Position numbers and translations under genes: made by a program
Notes under the pieces: generated by a model
Database searches by the model: none
Told to the model about the DNA's origin: nothing
What the model saw: the letters and a program-made list of their open reading frames with translations, nothing else
Shown here: piece after piece, positions 1 to 6,279 of the stretch
Numbering within the stretch: the first letter of the stretch is position 1
Layout: the number at the start of each line of letters is the position of its first letter
Assembly (NCBI GenBank): GCA_964554215.1
Contig: CAZKND010000037.1
Location: 1 to 12,722, forward strand
Origin: CAYLJV01 sp964554215
GTDB lineage: Archaea; Hadarchaeota; Hadarchaeia; Hadarchaeales; JAGGTB01
Direction: 5' to 3'
Length of the DNA stretch: 12,722 nt

Positions 1-2
1 GA

Positions 3-122
3 TTAATTCACGGGATTAACGAGGGTGTAAAATCTGATTTATCCATAGAGGATCTGGAGGATAAGGGAACTTTAGAGGCATTGCTTGAAATGAAATCAAG
101 GGTAGCTAAAAATTCTCAGTAA
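3..122 (+). CDS. C-terminal end of an unidentified protein (partial)
   Basis: Frame 3 is open from the left edge to the TAA at 120-122 and gives 39 residues ending in KSRVAKNSQ. The other two plus-strand frames meet stop codons within the first 20 bases, so this is the only plausible coding frame. The piece is helical and charged in character and contains no motif that I recognise. It is followed at once by T-rich DNA, as expected for the end of a transcription unit. It lies on the same strand as the archaellum operon, so it could be another motility or chemotaxis gene, but nothing in the sequence shows that. Confidence 0.6.
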   Translation, partial: LIHGINEGVKSDLSIEDLEDKGTLEALLEMKSRVAKNSQ

Positions 123-158
123 TTTTTCTTTCTTTTTAATTTCTAAGTAATCTTTTTT
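123..158 (+). terminator. T-tract terminator after the upstream partial gene
   Basis: Three T-tracts (123-127, 133-137 and 153-158) follow directly after the stop codon of the partial gene. Runs of T on the coding strand, without a stem-loop, are the usual archaeal intrinsic termination signal. The assignment is inferred from composition and position. Confidence 0.5.
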
Positions 159-453
159 GTTTATAGTAAGGTAGAATAAGGCATTCTCTACGGATTTTTA
201 TTTATCTATTCAATACTTTTCTTTGACGAGATAATTTAGAATGTTTTAGCTATGTTACTAAAACTGATTTTCGTTTCTTTTTCATTTTAAACCGTTTTCC
301 TCTTTGCTTCCATAGTATTTGCCTTATTATTTTTGATATTTATACAACTATTTTTATAAATTAAAATTTAGTTAAGGTTAGTTTGAGTTTACAATAGTTG
401 CAACATGTTGCGGACAGAAGGCAAATTACCCCAATATGGGGTAGGTAGGAATC
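159..453 (+). promoter_or_regulatory. AT-rich upstream region of the archaellum operon
   Basis: This stretch has no credible gene; the longest ATG reading frame I noticed is about 12 codons (252-290). The best TATA-like element is TTTATAAA at 353-360, which would place transcription start near 385 and give a leader of about 70 bases before the arlF ATG. Two perfect inverted repeats lie in that leader. One is GCAACATGTTGC at 400-411. The other is the pair TACCCCA/TGGGGTA at 427-433 and 437-443, ending 10 bases before the ATG. They could be operators or RNA leader structures. The Shine-Dalgarno match before arlF (GGTAGGA) is weak. Confidence 0.5.
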
Positions 454-939
454 ATGAGAAGGAGAAAGAAGAAGTTGGGAGAAGAAGGAATTAGCACAAT
501 TATAGGCACAGGTATAACTCTCATAGTCCTTTTAATGGCAGCTAGCATTTTTTTAACCTCCTTTAGGGGGTATCGCCAAGAAACACAGAAAGCAGAGGAG
601 ATAAATAACGAAAGAATTGCTAATACCATACACACTGATTTAGAAGTTGAAAATGCTATTTATTATTCTTCTGGAGAAAATTTAGTGATTGAGGCTACAA
701 ATTCGGGTTCTACGGTTTTAGAAGTTCCAAAATTGTTAGTTTTGTTAGATGGTGAAAGGGTTACAAAGGAAGAAATAGTTAGAGCAAGGGTTGATAAAGT
801 TCAAACGGACATTTGGATGCCCGAGGAGAGATTAGAGATTGAAATTGAGAATGTGACAGCCGAACCTCAAAGGATAAAATTAGTGACGAAATATGGTGTT
901 TCAGATTACTTTACAGAAGTAGATAATGTGGGTGGTTAA
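454..939 (+). CDS. arlF: Archaellum stator-type protein ArlF (FlaF)
   Basis: ArlF is the archaellum component that anchors the motor outside the membrane, by binding the S-layer and ArlG. This 161-residue protein has a very basic N-terminus (MRRRKKK), one hydrophobic helix at about residues 13-36, and then a beta-rich outer domain. Features resembling haloarchaeal ArlF are the ATNSGSTVL stretch, the TDIWMP motif and the ending RIKLVTKYGVSD. Its position directly before arlG and arlH supports the call. The start at 454 is the first ATG after the leader, and its Shine-Dalgarno match is poor. Oddly, the N-terminus (EEGISTIIGTGIT) looks like an archaeal type IV pilin class III signal, so a minor pilin-like protein is the alternative reading. 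The TAA is 1 base from the arlG start, so the two are probably co-translated. Confidence 0.82.
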   Translation: MRRRKKKLGEEGISTIIGTGITLIVLLMAASIFLTSFRGYRQETQKAEEINNERIANTIHTDLEVENAIYYSSGENLVIEATNSGSTVLEVPKLLVLLDGERVTKEEIVRARVDKVQTDIWMPEERLEIEIENVTAEPQRIKLVTKYGVSDYFTEVDNVGG

Positions 940-940
940 G

Positions 941-1402
941 ATGGGTCAAGGGTCTGCTTCCAGTTTGGTCTTTTTGATCGTAACGTTGACTATTGCGGCA
1001 GGTGTTGGTGGTATGGTCATGAAGTATTCTCAGGATATATCGGGTTCTATTCAGAACAGAGGGGCAGATTTATCTAGAAATATAGAAACGGACTTCAGTA
1101 TAGTGAGTGATCCTGATTATATTTATCAACAGATTGATGGTGAGAACAAGCTTGTAGTTTATGTTAAAAATACCGGGTCGAATACTATAGAAAATGATTT
1201 GCGAGTGATAGACGTATATATCGATGGAGCTTATATAGGTTCTGAAAATATCGATGCTCTTTCCGTTGCAGATTCAGATATTTGGATACCGTCCTCAGTA
1301 TTAAAAATAGTAATAGATTACAGTTTACCAGACGGTGACCATGAGGTAAGAGTAGGGGCCTTTAACAACAGTGATTCACTTAAATTTAGAAAAGGGGGAT
1401 AA
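941..1402 (+). CDS. arlG: Archaellum stator-type protein ArlG (FlaG)
   Basis: ArlG forms, with ArlF, the complex outside the membrane against which the archaellum turns. The protein has 153 residues: an N-terminal hydrophobic helix at about residues 6-28 (SLVFLIVTLTIAAGVGGMVM) followed by a beta-sandwich-like domain. TDFSIVSDP, VYVKNTGSNT and IDVYIDG match the pattern of haloarchaeal ArlG. I chose the ATG at 941 over an in-frame ATG at 926. The later start gives the family-like beginning MGQGSAS before the membrane helix, and it has GGTGG at 931-935 at a good distance. The gene begins 1 base after arlF and ends 1 base before arlH, so translation is likely coupled. No damage is visible. Confidence 0.9.
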   Translation: MGQGSASSLVFLIVTLTIAAGVGGMVMKYSQDISGSIQNRGADLSRNIETDFSIVSDPDYIYQQIDGENKLVVYVKNTGSNTIENDLRVIDVYIDGAYIGSENIDALSVADSDIWIPSSVLKIVIDYSLPDGDHEVRVGAFNNSDSLKFRKGG

Positions 1403-1403
1403 T

Positions 1404-2129
1404 ATGGTAGGAACGGAAGAACTTTATTCACTGGGTGAAGAGAGAGACACTTTAAACCGAGAGTTAGGTGGTGGAATACCGAAAAGTAGTATTGTTCTAA
1501 TTGAAGGAGCTTTTGGAGCCGGGAAGAGTGTGATGGCTCAGAGGTTTACTTGGGGGTTCTGTAAACAGGGCTATACTACTTCGTATCTAACTCCTGAACT
1601 TGATTTTAAGGGTTTTCTTGATCAGATGGACTCTTTGGATTACGATGTTTCAAATGCTTTGCTGGATATGCAGCTGTTATTTATGGAGGTACCGATAGAA
1701 TCCGGCGAACATTATGTGGATATATTGATAGAAACCGACATAATCTGGAGGGGGGATGTGACGATTATAGACTCTTTTGACAGGTTAATGAGGAATGATG
1801 CGGAGTTTGACTCTCTTTTTGAGGGAGAGGGAGATGAGGAAAAAAAGGTATCTCAGAGACTCATCTCTTTTCTGAGAGATTTAATTACTGAGGGGAAGAC
1901 TGTTATCTTATTGGTGGATCCTTCGAACTTGAGTGAAGAAGCTCTTGCTCCTTTTAGGTCTGTGGCGGATGTGTATTTTGAATTGCAGCTCATAGATGTT
2001 GGTGGTCAAAAGAGAAGGGCCCTTAACGTTAAAAGATTCTCAGGTATGGGTAAACAAGTTGGAGACTCGATTGGTTATTCAGTGAGATCCGGAATGGGAA
2101 TTGCTATTGAGTCTCGAGAAGTTATCTAG
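1404..2129 (+). CDS. arlH: Archaellum motor regulatory ATP-binding protein ArlH (FlaH)
   Basis: ArlH is a RecA/KaiC-like protein that binds ATP and docks on ArlI at the cytoplasmic face of the motor; it is specific to archaella rather than ordinary pili. The 241-residue protein has a clear Walker A motif, GAFGAGKS at residues 35-42. A Walker B-like strand, VTIIDS, lies at 119-124 with Asp123. An acidic TPEL segment follows the first strand-helix unit (63-66). An in-frame ATG at 1371 lies inside arlG and would add 11 residues. The ATG at 1404 is preferred because the G-run at 1394-1398 is a well-placed ribosome site and the spacing from arlG is 1 base. A gap of 23 bases separates it from the first arlI. 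Confidence 0.95.
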   Translation: MVGTEELYSLGEERDTLNRELGGGIPKSSIVLIEGAFGAGKSVMAQRFTWGFCKQGYTTSYLTPELDFKGFLDQMDSLDYDVSNALLDMQLLFMEVPIESGEHYVDILIETDIIWRGDVTIIDSFDRLMRNDAEFDSLFEGEGDEEKKVSQRLISFLRDLITEGKTVILLVDPSNLSEEALAPFRSVADVYFELQLIDVGGQKRRALNVKRFSGMGKQVGDSIGYSVRSGMGIAIESREVI

Positions 2130-2140
2130 TTAGTTATTAT

Positions 2141-2145
2141 GGAGG
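2141..2145 (+). promoter_or_regulatory. Shine-Dalgarno site setting the GTG start of the first arlI
   Basis: GGAGG lies 7 bases before the GTG at 2153 but only 1 base before the in-frame TTG at 2147. The GTG is therefore the likely start. Confidence 0.75.
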
Positions 2146-2152
2146 TTTGAAA

Positions 2153-3862
2153 GTGGCAGTTAAGAATAGAAAGCAGTCGAGAGTGTCAGAGCAGTTGAAC
2201 GAGCGTCAAGTGAAACTTAAGAAACTGGCCAAGAAACATCCTCATTTGAAAGAGCATCTTGAGGGGTTCCGGAAAAAAGAGGGGGATTTTCCGGAGTTTG
2301 TGGAAAACCCTGAGGAAGAAGACCATAACGGGGAGAATATTGTTTATAAAGTTTCAGATGTGGTTTTTGTTCATAATTATGCTAAAGGTGAGGAAGATAA
2401 GCGGTATTATTCTGTAGAACCGGAGATTTCGGAAGGTGAGAAGGAACTTTATAACCAGGTTAAAAAGGAGCTCTTTAATCGAACTATGTCATCCGGTGAA
2501 GTGGTAGAGAAGATGGATGAAGAGGAATTTAAAGAGCTCTACCATAAGGTGGTTCCCCCTGGTGGTAGTGAGTCAGGAGGGGTTTTGGATAAACTAAAGA
2601 ATAATACTCAAAGGACATTCGATTTTTCTAAAAATAAGAGAAAGAAATTTTGGTACAACTTGAAAAAAGAGATAATCGGATTAGGTCCGCTAGACCCATT
2701 GTTGAAAGATAGGAATAATGAAGATATTCATGTTCTTGGATACACCCGAATTGATGTTGATCATAAAGTGTTCGGTATAATGGAAACGGATGTTGATCTT
2801 GGAACTAAGGAAGAGTATAAGAGATGGCTGAAATCTGTAACTGAAAGGATTGGTCATCCGGTCAGTGACAGTAATCCGATAGTTGATGCTACTCTTCCGG
2901 ATGGTTCGAGGTTGAATATTGTTTTCTCTGATGATGTTTCTGTTGAGGGTCCCAGTATTACTATTAGGCAGTTTGAGGAGGATCCTCTTTCTATATTCAA
3001 TATTGTTGAGTTTGGCACGATGAGTCCTGAGTTAGTAGCTTATTTGTGGATTTGTTTAGAAGCTGGTGCTTCGGTAGGTGTTTGTGGTGAGACTGCTTCG
3101 GGTAAGACTACCTCTATGAATGCTATGACCAAGTTGATTCCTGAAGAGTCCAAGATTTATTCGGCAGAAGATACTCTGGAAGTGAGACCCCCTCATGATA
3201 CTTGGCAAAGATTGCTTACTAGTGAGAGTACGGGTGGAGGAGCTGATGTTGACCTTTACGACCTTATTACTACAGCGTTGAGGTCAAGACCGGATTACGT
3301 TTTGGTAGGTGAGGTTAGGGGTAGAGAAGCTAGAAATGTATTTAATGCTATGCAGACTGGCCACCCTGTCATGTTTACCTTCCATGCAGGAAATGTTTCG
3401 GCGCTCATAAACAGGTTCACTGGTGATCCCATTAATGTACCTGAAAAGTTTTTTGATAATCTTAATATTGCTGTTTTTCAGAATTTCATCAAGACTGGGG
3501 ACAAGGAGTTAAGAAGAGTCACTGCGGTTCAGGAGATAGAGGGTTATTCCGATGTTCTGGATGGGTTGGTCACAAGGAAAGTCTTTGAGCGGAATATCAT
3601 TGAGGATACTTCGGAACTGGGTGAATCCGTTCTGAAGGATGAAATTAAGTTCGTTGGATACAATAATTCTTATTTTCTGGAGGAAAAGGCAGCTCCCCAT
3701 CTAGGTTTTAATGAGCCGTCTGAAATTTACGACGAATTAGATAAGAGGGCCGATATTGTTAGAAAGGCTATCTCTGAGGGCTATACTGATTGGGATGAAT
3801 CTTTAGAGATAATTAGAAGCTATGAGAAAAAGGGATTGGAGGGGTTGCCTTTTGAACTCTAA
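2153..3862 (+). CDS. arlI: Archaellum motor ATPase ArlI (FlaI), copy 1
   Basis: ArlI is the hexameric type IV secretion-family ATPase that drives archaellum assembly and rotation from the cytoplasmic side, acting on ArlJ. The 569-residue protein begins with GTG. An N-terminal domain of about 270 residues includes a segment like the haloarchaeal N-terminus (KKHPHLKEHL near residue 28). It is followed by IVDATLPDGSRLN (243-255) and the ATPase core: Walker A GETASGKT (312-319), Asp box SAEDTLEV (337-344), Walker B VLVGEVRG (383-390) and His box TFHAG (409-413). All catalytic motifs look intact. The end overlaps the next gene by 11 bases. A second full-length paralogue begins at 4405, which is unusual. 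Genuine ArlI rather than a pilus ATPase is favoured by the adjoining arlH. Confidence 0.95.
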   Translation: MAVKNRKQSRVSEQLNERQVKLKKLAKKHPHLKEHLEGFRKKEGDFPEFVENPEEEDHNGENIVYKVSDVVFVHNYAKGEEDKRYYSVEPEISEGEKELYNQVKKELFNRTMSSGEVVEKMDEEEFKELYHKVVPPGGSESGGVLDKLKNNTQRTFDFSKNKRKKFWYNLKKEIIGLGPLDPLLKDRNNEDIHVLGYTRIDVDHKVFGIMETDVDLGTKEEYKRWLKSVTERIGHPVSDSNPIVDATLPDGSRLNIVFSDDVSVEGPSITIRQFEEDPLSIFNIVEFGTMSPELVAYLWICLEAGASVGVCGETASGKTTSMNAMTKLIPEESKIYSAEDTLEVRPPHDTWQRLLTSESTGGGADVDLYDLITTALRSRPDYVLVGEVRGREARNVFNAMQTGHPVMFTFHAGNVSALINRFTGDPINVPEKFFDNLNIAVFQNFIKTGDKELRRVTAVQEIEGYSDVLDGLVTRKVFERNIIEDTSELGESVLKDEIKFVGYNNSYFLEEKAAPHLGFNEPSEIYDELDKRADIVRKAISEGYTDWDESLEIIRSYEKKGLEGLPFEL

Positions 3863-4403
3863 AAAGACTGGAAAAGATAAAGACTCTGAAAAATCCCGGA
3901 AAAAGGGAGACAATGAGATAGGTTTAAGTAAAGAGGCTAAGTTGAGCGAGGAAGAGAAAGAAAATATCACGGAGTTGGGTGATAATCGGTATTTAATTTC
4001 CACGTCATCGGTTAATGAAGAGGAGGTTCAAGAAGAAATTGAGAAAAAGGAAAGAGAAGAGTCGAAGGAGGAATTGAAGGAAGGTATTTCTGATGAGATT
4101 TCTGGAGATTCTAAGGTTGAGGAAGCTGACGAAGAGAAGGCAGAAGAGATAGCTGAACTTGTTATGTCCAAATTGGAGGGTAAAGATTTACCTCATAAAA
4201 AGTCTGAAGGAAAGAGTAAAGTTCAGGATGAGAATGATGTGGGTGTAAAGAGTAATCCTCTGAAAGATCCTTTGAATCTCGTGAAGTTGTTATCCACCTA
4301 TCATGTTTCTCTGGATTCTTCTGTTAAGGACCTAATAAAGTGCATAAAGGAGAAAGGAGAGGAACATATCGTTGAAGAAGTAGATAAGATGGAGAAGAGA
4401 TAG
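3852..4403 (+). CDS. Highly charged protein of unknown function between the two arlI genes
   Basis: I do not recognise this 183-residue protein. About half of its residues are Glu, Asp, Lys or Arg. Residues 1-130 are low-complexity and probably disordered or coiled-coil (for example EEIEKKEREESKEELKE). The C-terminal part, about 134-183, looks like a small folded helical domain (DPLNLVKLLSTYHVSLDSSV, then a charged helix). It has no membrane segment or signal peptide, so it should be cytoplasmic. The TTG at 3852 is preferred because GGAGGGG at 3838-3844 sits 7 bases before it. An in-frame ATG at 3822 would add 10 residues. It overlaps the first arlI by 11 bases and stops 1 base before the second. 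It may fill an ArlC/D/E-like adaptor role or link the two ATPases, but the ArlC/D/E signature is not visible. That role is an inference. Confidence 0.75.
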   Translation: MNSKKTGKDKDSEKSRKKGDNEIGLSKEAKLSEEEKENITELGDNRYLISTSSVNEEEVQEEIEKKEREESKEELKEGISDEISGDSKVEEADEEKAEEIAELVMSKLEGKDLPHKKSEGKSKVQDENDVGVKSNPLKDPLNLVKLLSTYHVSLDSSVKDLIKCIKEKGEEHIVEEVDKMEKR

Positions 4404-4404
4404 A

Positions 4405-6099
4405 ATGCCTGCTTCTAGAGCTAAAAGTAAAGAGGATTCTGGAGTTTCCAAAAAAATAAAAACGCTTTCTGCGAAATATCCTTACTTTAAAAAACATATA
4501 AAGAATTTTAAGGAAGAAAAAAATTCGGTACCTGAGTTCGCGGAGGAAATAAAAGAAGAGACCAAATTCGAGTTGGATAACGTCATTTATCCACTTGAAG
4601 AAGGGGTTTATGCTCACGTTTATAACCCTACTGATGAAATAAGCCGTTATTACATCATTCAACCTAGATTGAATTCTGAAGAGAAGGAATTATTTGATGA
4701 GATAAAGGATGAAATAATTGTTAAGATATCTGATTATCCAACAACTGAAGACTTGGAGGAATATGAAAATATACTGAGAGATGTCTTTGATGAGATTACA
4801 GAAGTTACGAAGGGGGGGGAACCCCGAAAGGAGACAAATGGAGCGATAGGGGGGATAATAGGTAAAAAGACAAAATTTTTGCTTCCTAAAAAAGTCTACG
4901 ACAAGATTTGGTTCCAGTTGAGAAAGGATTTGGTTGGACTTGGCCCTCTAGAACCTATTACGATGGATAGAAGAAATGAGGATATACATGTTCTGGGTTC
5001 TGATAAGGTCAATGTTAATCATGCAATATATGGCATGCTGAGAACGAATATTGATCTGGGTACAGAGGAAGAATACAAGAGTTGGTTAGAGTCTTTGACG
5101 AAAAGGGTTGGTAGTTCTGCTAGCGAAAGTAATCCTATTATTGATACTACTCTTCCGGATGGTTCAAGATTGAACGTTGTTTATTCAGAAGAAGTTTCAG
5201 TGGAAGGTCCGACCCTCACAATTCGTCAGCATGAAGAAGTACCTTTTTCTCTATTTCAGATTGTTCAGTCTGGGACTTTTTCCCCCGAGCTCGTAGCATA
5301 TCTGTGGTTGAGTTTAGAAAGTAATATGAGTATAGCTGTTTGTGGTGAGACTGCATCGGGTAAGACCACTTCTATGAATGCTATGACAGCATGTATTCCT
5401 AGAGATACGAAGATCTATAGTGCTGAGGATACTCTTGAAGTCAGACCTCCTCATGATTCTTGGCAGAGATTATTGACTAGAGATACGGATGATGAAGAGG
5501 AAGAAGGTGTGGATATGTTTAGTTTAATAAAGAACTCACTCCGATCTAGGCCTGGATATATCCTTGTAGGTGAGGTTCGTGGTGAAGAAGGTTTCAACGT
5601 TTTCCAAGCTATGCAGACGGGCCATCCTGTAATTTTTACTTTCCATGCTGGGACTGTTTCTTCCTTGATAGATAGGTTTACAGGAGATCCTATCAATGTG
5701 CCTGTGAAGTTTTTTGATAATCTTGATGTCGCTTTATTTCAGAATTTTATGAAGTCCGAAATGGGTGAGGGTTTGAGAAGGGTTACAGGTGTACATGAGA
5801 TAGAAGGATATTCTAAGGATATGGAGGGGATTATGAGTAGAAAGGCTTTTGAGAGGGATCCAGAGAAGGATGAGTTGGATTTTCTTTCTCTAAATAATTC
5901 TTATCTTTTGGAGGAAGAGGTAGCTCCTAGTTTGGGTTATCAGGATAAGAGAAAGATTTATGATGAGTTGAAGAAGAGGGCTGATATCGTCAGAAAGGGT
6001 ATTAGAGAGGGTTATACTTCATGGGATGAGGTGGTTGAAGTGACTTGGAACTATCAGGAGGATGGCGAGGACGGTCTTCCTTTTGCTCCACCTCAATAA
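4405..6099 (+). CDS. arlI: Archaellum motor ATPase ArlI (FlaI), copy 2
   Basis: This is a second complete member of the ArlI family, 564 residues long. Walker A GETASGKT (314-321), Asp box SAEDTLEV (339-346), Walker B ILVGEVRG (386-393) and His box TFHAG (412-416) are all intact, so it should be an active ATPase. From about residue 177 to 485 it matches copy 1 at well over half of the positions by eye. The first 170 residues are much more diverged, although the plan is the same (KYPYFKKHIKNF near residue 24). It also carries an acidic insert, DTDDEEEEG (360-368), where copy 1 has a Gly-rich stretch. The ATG at 4405 follows the previous stop by 1 base, with GGAGAAG upstream. It could be an alternative motor subunit, a hetero-oligomer partner, or the ATPase of another filament. 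Confidence 0.93.
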   Translation: MPASRAKSKEDSGVSKKIKTLSAKYPYFKKHIKNFKEEKNSVPEFAEEIKEETKFELDNVIYPLEEGVYAHVYNPTDEISRYYIIQPRLNSEEKELFDEIKDEIIVKISDYPTTEDLEEYENILRDVFDEITEVTKGGEPRKETNGAIGGIIGKKTKFLLPKKVYDKIWFQLRKDLVGLGPLEPITMDRRNEDIHVLGSDKVNVNHAIYGMLRTNIDLGTEEEYKSWLESLTKRVGSSASESNPIIDTTLPDGSRLNVVYSEEVSVEGPTLTIRQHEEVPFSLFQIVQSGTFSPELVAYLWLSLESNMSIAVCGETASGKTTSMNAMTACIPRDTKIYSAEDTLEVRPPHDSWQRLLTRDTDDEEEEGVDMFSLIKNSLRSRPGYILVGEVRGEEGFNVFQAMQTGHPVIFTFHAGTVSSLIDRFTGDPINVPVKFFDNLDVALFQNFMKSEMGEGLRRVTGVHEIEGYSKDMEGIMSRKAFERDPEKDELDFLSLNNSYLLEEEVAPSLGYQDKRKIYDELKKRADIVRKGIREGYTSWDEVVEVTWNYQEDGEDGLPFAPPQ

Positions 6100-6100
6100 G

Positions 6101-6128
6101 TTTGGTTTTTTGGCTTCTTTTCCTCTCT
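6101..6128 (+). terminator. T-rich terminator after the second arlI
   Basis: Pyrimidine- and T-rich DNA begins 2 bases after the stop codon, including a six-T run at 6106-6111 and TTCTTTTCCTCTCT. This fits an archaeal T-tract terminator and suggests that the arlF-arlI transcript ends, at least partly, before arlJ. Confidence 0.5.
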
Positions 6129-6143
6129 GATAATTAGAAGAGC

Positions 6144-6273
6144 AATTTTATTAAATAAAATTTATCATATGTTAATTTAAATTAACAAGAGAATTTTGGG
6201 TCCGATAAAAACAAGATAAAGGTGAGGAATAAAACAAATCAGGCTATTATCAGTTAAGGAGTATTAGGAGAGG
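6144..6273 (+). promoter_or_regulatory. Promoter region of arlJ with two perfect inverted repeats
   Basis: The 180-bp gap before arlJ contains AATTTTATT/AATAAAATT at 6144-6152 and 6154-6162, a perfect inverted repeat with one central base. It also contains GTTAATTTAAATTAAC at 6171-6186, a perfect 16-bp palindrome. The A/T-rich stretch at 6146-6170 offers several TATA-like matches, and transcription would then start near 6195. The strong ribosome site GGAGAGG at 6267-6273 lies 6 bases before the ATG. The symmetry suggests binding sites for a dimeric regulator, but random AT-rich symmetry is possible. Confidence 0.5.
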
Positions 6274-6279
6274 ATAAGA

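Noticed and set aside
159..453. CRISPR array, tRNA or other structured RNA gene in the longest gene-free stretch
   Set aside because: No regularly spaced repeats, no cloverleaf and no GC-rich block are visible; only short palindromes near 400-443.
426..635. Minus-strand reading frame of 69 codons opposite the start of arlF
   Set aside because: It is antisense to the arlF membrane helix and leader, has no ribosome site or family resemblance, and is explained by the complement of arlF.
926..940. Earlier ATG start for arlG
   Set aside because: It would add MWVVK before the family-like MGQGSAS start, and GGTGG is correctly placed only for the ATG at 941.
1371..1403. Earlier ATG start for arlH
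   Set aside because: It lies inside arlG without a ribosome site; the G-run at 1394-1398 fits the ATG at 1404.
4000..4200. Coding tandem repeat in the charged protein
   Set aside because: The Glu/Lys-rich stretch is low-complexity, with no constant repeat unit or period.
4324..4662. Minus-strand reading frame of 112 codons across the start of the second arlI
   Set aside because: Its Phe/Arg-rich sequence is the complement of Lys/Glu-rich coding DNA; both plus-strand genes there are well supported.
6169..6186. Transposon or integration end at the perfect palindrome before arlJ
   Set aside because: No transposase, partner terminal repeat or target duplication is visible; an operator or chance A/T symmetry is simpler.
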